From an uncultured Bacteroidales bacterium (lineage in GTDB: Bacteria > Bacteroidota > Bacteroidia > Bacteroidales > Bacteroidaceae), in assembly GCA_945787885.1 (NCBI GenBank), contig CALZJF010000007.1, positions 25,424 through 89,423 of the forward strand: a stretch of DNA of 64,000 bases, read 5' to 3'. The position numbers were made by a program, and so were the translations under genes. The first letter of the stretch is position 1. Each line of letters starts with the position of its first letter. Positions 18,722 to 26,830 of this stretch are shown piece by piece. The notes beneath the pieces are model-generated. The model did no database searches and was not told the origin of the DNA. It saw only the letters and a program-made list of their open reading frames with translations.

Positions 18722-21004
18722 ATGTCTATTCAATCTGATTCTATTTGGCACTTATATAGGGCAAAAAGCCATGGCGCTTGCACACTTTTTTCCCTGCTGT
18801 GCAGAATACTCCCGGTTTCTGCCTGCATGCTCACTGTTTTGGCATTTGCAGGATGCAGTTCGGTGGAAAAGATGATCCATCGGGCCGAAGCATCGTGGGC
18901 GATTGGGGAGTATGAGCAGGCGGCAGCCCACTTCAAACGGGCGTACAGCCGGACGCCGCCCGCCGAGAAGGAGCAGCGTGGCATGCTGGCATTCCGGATG
19001 GCGGAATCCTATCGCCGCTACGGCAATGCCGCGCGGGCACTGGGAGGCTACAAGACAGCGGAGCGATACCGATATACCGACACCACCACTCTGCTTCGGA
19101 AGGGGCAGATGCAGCTCCTCCAGGGCGACTACAAGCAGGCGGCGGAGGCGTTCAGCAGTTTCATCGCAAAAATGGAGGAGGCCGACACCCTGCCTGCCCA
19201 GACGGACGACAAAAGCCGCGAAACGCTGAAAGCGATGGCGCGCAGGGGGCTGGAAAGCTGCGAAGAGGCTCCCTTGCTCAAGGCGAAGGGGTCGCTCTAC
19301 ACCGTCAGACTCGCCAGCCAGTTCAGTTCGAACCGCTCGGACTATTGTCCCGTACTCTTGGGAAATCTGGAAGACAAGGATGCGCAACTCTTCATCACCT
19401 CCACCCGCAATGCCGCCATCGGAGGCGAACTTTCTGGCATCACGGGCATGAAGAATGGCGATATCTTCGTCGCCAGAAAAGACGAGAAGGGACGCTGGAA
19501 GCAGGTGGAAAGCATCGAGAACGGACCCAACACGGATTTCGACGAGGGGGCTCCCTGCTTCTCGCCTGACGGCAAGACCATGTATTTCACCGTCTGCACC
19601 ACCGATCCTGACTATCCCCGCATGGCGCAAATCTACACTTCTTCGCGCAACGACGCGGCTTGGGGAAAGCCCGAGGCCATGAAGATTACGGGCGACACCC
19701 TCTCCTCCTATGCCCACCCTGCCCTCTCGCCCGACGGCACATGGCTTTACTTCACCTCCGATATGCCCGGAGGCTACGGTGGTCTGGACATCTGGCGCGC
19801 CGCCCTCTCTGGCGGAAAGGTGAGATTCGTGGAGAATCTCGGACCGGACATCAATACGCCGGGCGAGGAGTGTTTCCCCGCTTTCCGCCCGACGGGCGAA
19901 CTCTATTTCTCCTCTGACGGGCGCGGCGGCATGGGCGGACTTGACCTTTACCGTGCCCTTGAAGACTCACTGACAAGGACATGGAGCGTGACGCAGTTGC
20001 CGGCTCCCATGAACTCCCATGCCGACGATTTCGGCATCACCTTCGACGGACTACACAACCGCGGCTTCTTCTCCTCATCGCGCGCCACAAAGGGGCGGGG
20101 ATGGGATAAGATCTACGAATTTTCCTACCCCGAAGTGCTCCTCACCGTCAAAGGCTATGTCTATGAGCAGGATGGCTACGAGCTCCCCGAAGCATCGGTG
20201 TATATGGTGGGAAGCGACGGGACGAACCAGCGTCTGACACTGAAGAGCGACGGCACCTTCGATTGGCCCGTCACGCCCGGTGTCGATTACCTCTTCCTCG
20301 CTACGTGCAAGGGGTATCTCAATGTGCCGAACGCGCTCCACGCTGATTCTTTGGAGGCGGAACATACCTACGAGCTGGATTTCCCACTCCCCTCCATCTC
20401 CATCCCCGTGCTGGTGAAGAACGTGTTCTATGCCTTCGACTCGGCAGAGATTACACCGGAATCTTCAGCGGCACTCGACAAACTGGCGAAACTCCTCGCG
20501 GAAAATCCCAACATCACCATCGAACTGGCGGCACACTGCGACTGCCGCGGGCGCGATGACTACAATCTACAGCTCTCACAACGCCGCGCGGAGAGCGTGA
20601 CGGCCTACTTGGAAGAAAAGGGCATCGACCCCGCGCGTCTGACAGCGAAGGGCTATGGCGAGACGCAGCCTAAAACCGTGACGGAGAAACTCCACGAACG
20701 CTTCCCCTTCCTGACCGTAGGCGACACGCTGACGGAGGCCTGCATCACTGCCCTCGATACAGCCACCCTCCGGCCGCGCCTCACCATGGAGGAGCAGGAG
20801 GTCTGCCACGCGCTCAACCGCCGCACGGAGTTCCGCGTGCTCCGCACCACCTACGGCCTCTTCGATGCTGAGGGGAATCTCCGCCCCGATGCCATCGTCC
20901 CGCAAAAACCGATGGACATCAACGACTTGGAAGACGAAGACAGCGACAGCGATGATGCCTCACCATCCGAAAACAATGATGAGGTCTATGAATACGTGGA
21001 ATAA
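18722..21004 (+). CDS. PorE-like OmpA-family lipoprotein (TPR, beta-propeller, CRD, OmpA)
   Basis: 760 residues with four modules in the order described for the type IX secretion protein PorE: TPR-like helices (about 50-180), a PD40/WD40-type propeller (about 195-470; repeats such as FSPDGKTMYFTV, LSPDGTWLYFTSD, FRPTGELYFSSDGRGGMGG), a carboxypeptidase-regulatory-like domain (about 475-555) and an OmpA peptidoglycan-binding domain from about 560 (NVFYAFDSAEITPESSAAL, LSQRRAESVTAYLEEKGI). A lipobox-like AFAGC puts the lipidated residue at Cys45 of a long leader; a start at the internal Met36 (18827) would leave too short a signal. Unusual are an insertion inside the OmpA domain and a very acidic tail (DLEDEDSDSDDASPSENNDE). 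It may anchor a secretion or envelope complex to peptidoglycan; several paralogous OmpA/PD40 proteins exist in the phylum, so PorE itself is not certain. Confidence 0.8.
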   Translation: MSIQSDSIWHLYRAKSHGACTLFSLLCRILPVSACMLTVLAFAGCSSVEKMIHRAEASWAIGEYEQAAAHFKRAYSRTPPAEKEQRGMLAFRMAESYRRYGNAARALGGYKTAERYRYTDTTTLLRKGQMQLLQGDYKQAAEAFSSFIAKMEEADTLPAQTDDKSRETLKAMARRGLESCEEAPLLKAKGSLYTVRLASQFSSNRSDYCPVLLGNLEDKDAQLFITSTRNAAIGGELSGITGMKNGDIFVARKDEKGRWKQVESIENGPNTDFDEGAPCFSPDGKTMYFTVCTTDPDYPRMAQIYTSSRNDAAWGKPEAMKITGDTLSSYAHPALSPDGTWLYFTSDMPGGYGGLDIWRAALSGGKVRFVENLGPDINTPGEECFPAFRPTGELYFSSDGRGGMGGLDLYRALEDSLTRTWSVTQLPAPMNSHADDFGITFDGLHNRGFFSSSRATKGRGWDKIYEFSYPEVLLTVKGYVYEQDGYELPEASVYMVGSDGTNQRLTLKSDGTFDWPVTPGVDYLFLATCKGYLNVPNALHADSLEAEHTYELDFPLPSISIPVLVKNVFYAFDSAEITPESSAALDKLAKLLAENPNITIELAAHCDCRGRDDYNLQLSQRRAESVTAYLEEKGIDPARLTAKGYGETQPKTVTEKLHERFPFLTVGDTLTEACITALDTATLRPRLTMEEQEVCHALNRRTEFRVLRTTYGLFDAEGNLRPDAIVPQKPMDINDLEDEDSDSDDASPSENNDEVYEYVE

Positions 21005-21059
21005 ATAGCGTGAGAAGCTCTTGCTTCCCCCGAATAACAATGATGCCAATAAATGAAGG

Positions 21060-21255
21060 TAAGTAGGTAATGAAAATTAGTTTTATGTTAGAATGCTCTA
21101 TTTGGATGCAGGTTTTAGTCTTGAAATAAAGGAGCATAGCGGGCTATGTGACTGTTTTCAAGGCTAAAAGATGCGCCAAAGAGAGCGTTCAAACATACAA
21201 ACCATAATCATTCCTACTATATACTTACTATAAAATAATTTTTATTACCTACTTA
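21060..21255 (+). repeat. Inverted-repeat element, type B, copy 1
   Basis: About 196 bp with imperfect terminal inverted repeats: left TAAGTAGGTAATGAAAATTA from 21060, right end (reverse complement) TAAGTAGGTAATAAAAATTA ending at 21255. Inside, TTTTAGTCTTGAAA pairs with TTTCAAGGCTAAAA around a core GGAGCATAGCGGGCTATGTG with a small CATAGC/GCTATG hairpin, followed by ACTG. The core is nearly that of the type A elements. It fills the gap between the PorE-like and DUF4468 genes. Confidence 0.8.
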
Positions 21256-21297
21256 TTTATACCAACGATTATACGCTTTACAAAACACCCCAAGCAC

Positions 21298-21894
21298 ATG
21301 AAACTTATCTTCCTTTCTCTCACAATCCTCCTTTCCCTCTTCAATGTTCTTCCTGCGCAGGCGCAGGACTACGATTCGCCGAAATATCTGGAAGGTGCCG
21401 TCCCCGTAGAGAACGGCATGGTGGTCTTCTCCGAAACGCAGCGCGTAGAGGGCAAGTCGCGCCAGCAAATCTACACTGCTCTGGAAGCCTACACCAAATC
21501 CCTGCTGCAAAGCGAGGTGAGCGGAACGCAATGCCGCATCACCGAACTCACACCCGAGACGGGCACCATCGCTGCCAGCATCGAAGAAGAACTGACGTTC
21601 AAAAGCACGGCATGGGTGCACGACTATGCACGCTTCTTCTTCCAGCTCGTCTTCGAGGTGAAAGATGGGGAATACACCGCCACCCTGCGCCGCATCCGCT
21701 ATCTCTACAGCAAGATGGACATGACGGGAGTGGATAACACCATGACCGCTGAAGACTGGATTACTGACAAGGAGGCCATCAACAGGAAGGGCAAACTCAA
21801 CAAGGTGGGAGGCAGGAAGTTCCGCTATGCCACCATCAACCGCAAGGATGCCATCTTCGCCGGTGCCCTCAAAGCCGTGCAGACCGCGCAATAA
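21298..21894 (+). CDS. DUF4468 (TBP-like fold) exported protein
   Basis: 198 residues with a signal peptide ending at AQAQ (about residue 22). The rest matches the pattern of DUF4468 proteins of Bacteroidetes: VVFSETQRVEGKSRQQIYTALEAYTKSLL, EELTFKSTAWVHDYARFFFQLVFEVKDGEYTATLRRIRYLY, then a short lysine-rich C-terminal part. The function of the family is unknown; these are periplasmic or envelope proteins. It is downstream of the PorE-like gene but separated by the type B element, so co-transcription is unclear. A strong bidirectional terminator follows. Confidence 0.8.
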   Translation: MKLIFLSLTILLSLFNVLPAQAQDYDSPKYLEGAVPVENGMVVFSETQRVEGKSRQQIYTALEAYTKSLLQSEVSGTQCRITELTPETGTIAASIEEELTFKSTAWVHDYARFFFQLVFEVKDGEYTATLRRIRYLYSKMDMTGVDNTMTAEDWITDKEAINRKGKLNKVGGRKFRYATINRKDAIFAGALKAVQTAQ

Positions 21895-21943
21895 GGGCGC
21901 AGCGTTCTGCCATGCCTCTACGCAAGAGGGGCAAGATTACAGA

Positions 21944-22004
21944 TAAAAAAGTCCGGGCAGACGGGAGATTCCAAATGGAGTTTACCGTCTGCCCGGACTT
22001 TTTT
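21944..22004. terminator. Strong bidirectional terminator
   Basis: A perfect 14-bp stem, GTCCGGGCAGACGG (21951-21964) with CCGTCTGCCCGGAC (21985-21998), is flanked by AAAAAA on the left and TTTTTT on the right. It separates the converging DUF4468 gene and the short-chain dehydrogenase gene and can serve both strands. Confidence 0.95.
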
Positions 22005-22043
22005 ACGCCTATAGGTCAGATTTTAGGTAGGGTTATTCCGGTA

Positions 22044-22073
22044 GGTGCTAAGTAGGTAATGAAAATTAGCACC
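22044..22073. repeat. Solo type B terminus inside a small hairpin
   Basis: 22049-22069 is identical over 21 bp to the left end of the type B element at 21060, but no core or right end follows. It lies in an 8-bp stem, GGTGCTAA (22044-22051) with TTAGCACC (22066-22073). It may be a relic of excision or a decayed copy. Confidence 0.7.
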
Positions 22074-22183
22074 CATCTTATGCCTTTTACTGAAGGGGGG
22101 GACACGGATTCCACCGATAACACGGAGGGAGGGGATAGGGGGAGCCCACACACGCTGCCCACGCCCCAAGAGGGAAAGCCGAA

Positions 22184-22996
22184 TCAGGCGTCCGGAACGG
22201 CGGCGAGAACCGCGGGCAACGACGCTTCCCAACTCCGGCGCAGCACGAGGGGCTCGGACGAGCTGCAAGAATGCAGACGGCACGTGGCAGTATCCGTCAG
22301 GGCACGCAGCATGGGGCGTGCGCCCTGCGCAGGAGTGCTGATGAAGGGGCGGAAGAAGATGTCGGCCAGAGAGTCGAACCAGCGGTGCATGCTGATCATG
22401 CCCGTATTGACAACGCCAGGGTCAGCACACGCCACCCGGATGTCCTGCCCCTGAACGGTCTGTGCAAAATGGTGGGCGAAGATGGTGAGGGCCAGCTTGC
22501 TGCGGCCGTATGTGCCCAACTGGGAGAAATGCGGCTCATGGGGGAAGGTGGAAGGGAGGTTCCAGATTTTCCGCGTGACGGAGGTGGTGAAAATGATGTG
22601 GCCACCCACCACCATCAGGGGGGCGACGAGGCGCGACAGGAAGGCGGTGGAGAGGCAGTTCACCTGAAAATCGAGTTCAAAGCCATCGGCCGTCACGCTT
22701 GACCGCCGCGACATGGCACCCGCCACATTGACCAGTGCCGCTACGGGGCGCTGCAACTGCTGCAGGGAGGCGACGAAACGCCGGACTGCGGCGAAACTGC
22801 TGAGGTCGAGGGGAAGGGCAAGGATGTCGGTATGGCCCGTGGCAGCAACGAGTTCCTGCACCTTCCGGGCTGCCAACGAACTGTTGCGGCACGCCAGAAC
22901 AAGGGGGAGCCTCTGGCGGGCCAAGGCCTCCGCCACGGCACCGCCAATGCCACCCGTGGCACCCGTGACGATATAGAGGGGAGAAGAAGAAGGCAT
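22184..22996 (-). CDS. Short-chain dehydrogenase/reductase (second of the pair)
   Basis: Classical SDR of 270 residues. The dinucleotide-binding TGATGGIGGAVAEAL is at 11-25, the NVAG motif near 90, and the catalytic YGRSK downstream, with TSV as the probable catalytic serine region; the layout resembles retinol-dehydrogenase-type SDRs. The start at 22996 overlaps the stop of the preceding SDR by one base (TAATG), so translation is coupled; the reading frame extends far upstream only as an overlap with that gene. The substrate is unknown. Together with the neighbouring SDR and flavin enzyme it suggests stepwise reduction of a carbonyl and a conjugated double bond. Confidence 0.85.
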   Translation of the reverse strand: MPSSSPLYIVTGATGGIGGAVAEALARQRLPLVLACRNSSLAARKVQELVAATGHTDILALPLDLSSFAAVRRFVASLQQLQRPVAALVNVAGAMSRRSSVTADGFELDFQVNCLSTAFLSRLVAPLMVVGGHIIFTTSVTRKIWNLPSTFPHEPHFSQLGTYGRSKLALTIFAHHFAQTVQGQDIRVACADPGVVNTGMISMHRWFDSLADIFFRPFISTPAQGARPMLRALTDTATCRLHSCSSSEPLVLRRSWEASLPAVLAAVPDA

Positions 22997-23796
22997 TATT
23001 TGTCGAGCATTTTGTGTTTGACAATCATGGCCACCCATTCGGGCAACAGGGGGACAAAGGCCACAGCCAGATGATTGATGAAACCATTGACATACTGCCG
23101 CTTGCGCCGGAACATGCGCTTCAAGGCTCCCCGAACGAAGTTTTGGGGAGTGGCCAACGCTCCGAGCCGGACACCAAGGCGCTGAAGATTCCGGGGAAGT
23201 CCGAAGAGGTCGGTAGCGATGCCGCCCGGGCACGCCACCGTGACGCTCACACCCTCTTCTTTCAGTTCCAATGCCAAGGCGCGCGAGAAGACGCGGATAT
23301 AGGACTTCGTGGCAGCATACATGGCAATGCCAGGCATAGGCATCCAGCACGACATGGACGACATGTTCAGGATGTAGCCCCTGTGGCGACGCTTCATCGC
23401 CTCGCCGAAGCGATGGCACAGCTGCGTGACGACGCGCATATGAAGATCGATGTAGAGTTGGAGGACATCAGGACGCACATCAAGCACCTTGCGGAAGGAG
23501 AAGATGCCGGCATTGTTGATGAGGATGTCAATCTCCAAACCTTCTGCTTCGCAATAATCGTAGAGAAGATTGGCAGCATCAGGGACGGTAAGGTCGAGAG
23601 GATAGGCGTGGAAATGCTGCCGGGGATAGGTCGCTGCCAGCTCATCGCGTACCTGATGGAGCATCTCGTCCTGATTGCTGACCAAGACGAGATGATGACC
23701 CATGGCTGCCAACTGGCGCGAGAACTCCAGCCCGATGCCGGAGGAAGCCCCCGTGACAAGGGCTACCATCGGCGATGCGTTTTTCGAACCACTCAT
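22996..23796 (-). CDS. Short-chain dehydrogenase/reductase (first of the pair)
   Basis: Classical SDR of 266 residues: TGASSGIGLEFSRQLAAMG near the N-terminus, NNAG near 95, catalytic Ser in NMSSMS and YAATKSY with the catalytic Tyr and Lys, then PGGIATDLFGLP. The sequence resembles DltE/17-beta-HSD12-type reductases. A hydrophobic, basic C-terminal third (FRRKRQYVNGFINHLAVAFVPLLPEW) suggests membrane association. It overlaps the upstream flavin oxidoreductase by four bases (ATGA) and the downstream SDR by one, so the three proteins are made together. Substrate not identifiable from sequence. Confidence 0.87.
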   Translation of the reverse strand: MSGSKNASPMVALVTGASSGIGLEFSRQLAAMGHHLVLVSNQDEMLHQVRDELAATYPRQHFHAYPLDLTVPDAANLLYDYCEAEGLEIDILINNAGIFSFRKVLDVRPDVLQLYIDLHMRVVTQLCHRFGEAMKRRHRGYILNMSSMSCWMPMPGIAMYAATKSYIRVFSRALALELKEEGVSVTVACPGGIATDLFGLPRNLQRLGVRLGALATPQNFVRGALKRMFRRKRQYVNGFINHLAVAFVPLLPEWVAMIVKHKMLDK

Positions 23797-25052
23797 AGGC
23801 TTATTCCCTTATGGCTCTCTTCATGCTTCTTCGCACGACGCTGGATGCCTTCAAGTTCGCGCTGAATGCGGGGCGGGAGGTCAGCACAATGCTTATGGCA
23901 CTTCATATCAATGGAATACATGCGGGCGATGCAATAGTTGGAATGGTCGCAGCCGCAACGCTCTTCGCCCGCTGCCATACGATTGACGAAGTCCGGCTCA
24001 TTGACCAAAGCGCGCGCCATCTGGACGGCACAGAAACCACTGTGGAGCACCTGCTCGATGCCCGTGCGCGAAACGCAGCCACCGACATAGATGAGAGGGA
24101 GCTTGACGGCACGGCGCACCTCCAGGGCATCATCGAGGAAGTAGAGGTCGCGATAGGGTTCATTCTTTATCATCAGCTGTCCGCCGCCGAAGCGCACACC
24201 ATACTTCAGCCACCAGCAATCCATATAGTGCGTCATGGTGTAGATAGGCATTTCGCCGCGCATGACATACATCGGAGCCTTGCTGACGAAGCCGCCGCTG
24301 AGGACGAGGGCATCTACACCCAGACGCTCCAGTTCCTGCGCGATGCGGATGCCTTCGGGGAGATCATTGCCGCCCTTGAAGCCATCGCGCATATTGGTCT
24401 TGACGACAACGGCAATCTCGCCGTTGGCAGCACGCAGCACCTCGTCGATGCAGAGGCGCATGAACTCCATACGCTCATCGAGCCCGCCGCCCCAACGGTC
24501 ATGGCGATGATTCGTGTAGGGGGAGAGGAACTGGCTGATGAGATAACCATGGCCGGCATGGATTTCCACACAGTCGAAACCGGCATCCTTGGCAAGGCGG
24601 ACGGCATTGCCAAACTCTACGGCCATCTGCCGGATCTCCTCATCGCGCATGCCGCGGACGATGGTGGGAGAATAGAGGTTGAAGCCCGTATTGGCAGAGA
24701 TAGGAATCTGGCCTGCGGTGCTGGGATGCGACATATTGCCGCAATGGCCGAGTTGGATGGAGGCCTTGGCACCCGTGGAATGTATTTCATCGGTCAGGGC
24801 GCGCAGCTCTGACACAATCTCAGGGCGCAGCCAAAGCTGCTTCTCGAAGGAGAGACCACTGCGCGCAACGGCTGCATAGGCAATGGTGGTCATGCCGATG
24901 CCTCCTTCAGCCACGGACATATGATAGTCGCGCAGCTGCTGCGAAGGCCGGTTGTCAGGACACATATCCTCAAAGGCTGCCGAACGGATGGTGCGGTTAC
25001 GCAGCGTGAGGGGACCTATCGTCACCGGCGTAAAAAGAAGTTGTTCAGACAT
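23793..25052 (-). CDS. NADH:flavin oxidoreductase, Old Yellow Enzyme family
   Basis: 419-residue FMN barrel of the OYE family, which reduces conjugated C=C bonds. Family landmarks: FTPVTIGPLTLRNRTIRSA at the N-terminus, QLGHCGNMSHPS, the catalytic-region EIHAGHGYLISQFLSPYTNHRHDRWGG, and the phosphate-binding VGGCVSRTGIEQVLHSG near 330. A C-terminal cysteine cluster (CGCDHSNYC, then KCHKHC) lies where 2,4-dienoyl-CoA reductase-like members carry an iron-sulfur site, but the spacing is not the usual CxxCxxxC, so cluster binding is doubtful. It overlaps the first SDR by four bases and follows ettA by 44 nt. The true substrate is unknown; enoates, dienoates and steroid enones are all possible for this family. 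Confidence 0.9.
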   Translation of the reverse strand: MSEQLLFTPVTIGPLTLRNRTIRSAAFEDMCPDNRPSQQLRDYHMSVAEGGIGMTTIAYAAVARSGLSFEKQLWLRPEIVSELRALTDEIHSTGAKASIQLGHCGNMSHPSTAGQIPISANTGFNLYSPTIVRGMRDEEIRQMAVEFGNAVRLAKDAGFDCVEIHAGHGYLISQFLSPYTNHRHDRWGGGLDERMEFMRLCIDEVLRAANGEIAVVVKTNMRDGFKGGNDLPEGIRIAQELERLGVDALVLSGGFVSKAPMYVMRGEMPIYTMTHYMDCWWLKYGVRFGGGQLMIKNEPYRDLYFLDDALEVRRAVKLPLIYVGGCVSRTGIEQVLHSGFCAVQMARALVNEPDFVNRMAAGEERCGCDHSNYCIARMYSIDMKCHKHCADLPPRIQRELEGIQRRAKKHEESHKGISL

Positions 25053-25096
25053 ATATATATATTATATATAGGCGGAAAGGTTAGGGAGAGGGAAAA

Positions 25097-26791
25097 TCAG
25101 GAGAGAGCGCGATATTTGATGCGGCGCGGCTCATCAATGCCTAAGCGGCGGGCTTTGTTGACCTCATAGTCCGAGTAGGAACCTTCGAAGAAGAACACCT
25201 TGCCATCGCCTTCGAAAGCGAGAATGTGGGTGCAGACACGGTCGAGGAACCAACGGTCGTGACTGATGACGACGGCACATCCGGCAAAGGCTTCCAGACC
25301 TTCCTCAAGGGCACGGAGCGTGTTGACATCGATGTCATTGGTGGGCTCGTCGAGGAGCAGCACATTGCCCTCCTGCTTCAGGGCGAGGGCGAGATGGAGA
25401 CGATTGCGCTCGCCGCCGCTGAGCACACCGCATTTCTTCTCCTGGTCAGCACCAGAAAAGTTGAAACGGCTGAGATAGGCCCGGGCGTTGACATCACGCC
25501 CACCGAGACGCAGCGTCTCATTGCCCTGCGAAACGACTTCATAGACCGTCTTGTCAGGACAGATGTCACGATGCTGCTGATCGATGTAGGCGAGACGAAC
25601 GGTCTCGCCGACCTCAAAGGTGCCGGCATCGGCCGTTTCGAGTCCCATCATCATGCGGAAAAGGGTGGTCTTTCCGGCACCGTTCGGACCGATGACGCCG
25701 ATGATGCCGTTGGGGGGCAGGGTGAAATCAAGGTCGCTGAAAAGTTCGCCGCGACGGGGGAAGGCCTTGCTGACACCGTGGGCCTCGATGACCTTATTGC
25801 CCAAACGGGGACCATTGGGGATGAAGATTTCCAGACGTGCCTCGCGCTCGCGCTCTTCCTCACCGAGCATCTTCTCATACGAGTTTAGGCGGGCCTTACC
25901 CTTAGCCTGACGGGCTTTGGGCGACATACGCACCCACTCAAGTTCGCGCTCCAGCGACTTCCGGCGCTTCGACGCCACCTTCTCTTCCTGCGACATGCGG
26001 ACGGCCTTCTGCTCCAGCCATCCCGAATAGTTGCCCTTCCAGGGGATGCCTTCGCCACGGTCAAGTTCGAGAATCCATCCTGCCACATCATCGAGGAAAT
26101 AACGGTCGTGGGTGACACAGATGACGGTGCCTTCATACTGCTGGAGATGCTGCTCCAGCCAGTCGATGCTTTCGGCATCGAGGTGGTTGGTGGGCTCATC
26201 GAGGAGGAGGACATCAGGCTTTTGGAGCAACAGGCGGCAGAGAGCCACGCGGCGACGCTCACCGCCGGAGAGATGGGCGCAGGAAGCATCGGGGGCGGGA
26301 CAGCGCAGGGCGGCCATCGAGCGTTCGAGACGGCTGTCAAGATTCCAGGCGTCAGTGGCATCAATGATGTCTTGCAGGGCAGCCAGACGGTCGAAGCATG
26401 CCTGCATCTTGTCAGGGTCTTCGTAATATTCGGGCAGAGCGAGTTTTTCGTTGATGGCATTGTATTCTGCCAAAGCATCCACGATGTCCTGCACACCTTC
26501 TTCAACCACCTGCCGCACGGTCTTTTCATTGTCGAGATAGGGCTCCTGCGGGAGATAGCCTACACTGTAGCCCGGACTCCAGACAACATTGCCTTGATAG
26601 TCGTTGTCGAGACCGGCGATGATTTTCATCAGTGTGGATTTTCCGGCTCCGTTCAGTCCGACAATGCCAATCTTGGCACCATAGAAGAAGCTGAGGTAAA
26701 TGTTTTTCAGAATGGTCTTGTTGGTCTGCTTGATGGTTTTGGTCAAGCCTACCATGGAGAAAATGATTTTCTTGTCGTCGGTTGTGGCCAT
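25097..26791 (-). CDS. ettA: Energy-dependent translational throttle protein EttA (ABC-F)
   Basis: Cytoplasmic ABC-F ATPase that binds the ribosomal E site and gates entry into elongation according to ATP supply. 564 residues with two ATPase domains: Walker A GLNGAGKST (45-53) and signature LSGGERRR (from 174), then GPNGAGKTT (368-376) and LSGGERNR; each has the DEPTN Walker B. The linker between them (about 255-325, basic and helical, with EWVRMSPKARQAKGKARL) matches the P-site tRNA interaction motif, and the arm in domain 1 is short, both EttA features. It follows the golvesin-type gene by 41 nt and precedes the OYE gene by 44 nt. Confidence 0.95.
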   Translation of the reverse strand: MATTDDKKIIFSMVGLTKTIKQTNKTILKNIYLSFFYGAKIGIVGLNGAGKSTLMKIIAGLDNDYQGNVVWSPGYSVGYLPQEPYLDNEKTVRQVVEEGVQDIVDALAEYNAINEKLALPEYYEDPDKMQACFDRLAALQDIIDATDAWNLDSRLERSMAALRCPAPDASCAHLSGGERRRVALCRLLLQKPDVLLLDEPTNHLDAESIDWLEQHLQQYEGTVICVTHDRYFLDDVAGWILELDRGEGIPWKGNYSGWLEQKAVRMSQEEKVASKRRKSLERELEWVRMSPKARQAKGKARLNSYEKMLGEEEREREARLEIFIPNGPRLGNKVIEAHGVSKAFPRRGELFSDLDFTLPPNGIIGVIGPNGAGKTTLFRMMMGLETADAGTFEVGETVRLAYIDQQHRDICPDKTVYEVVSQGNETLRLGGRDVNARAYLSRFNFSGADQEKKCGVLSGGERNRLHLALALKQEGNVLLLDEPTNDIDVNTLRALEEGLEAFAGCAVVISHDRWFLDRVCTHILAFEGDGKVFFFEGSYSDYEVNKARRLGIDEPRRIKYRALS

Positions 26792-26830
26792 TATTGTGAA
26801 TTAGGAATTTAGAAAATATACAATGAAGAA

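Noticed and set aside
22997-23419. Longer N-terminus of the second SDR reading into the preceding gene
   Set aside because: The extra 141 residues overlap the first SDR in another frame and resemble no protein; the TAATG overlap at 22996 gives a proper SDR start.
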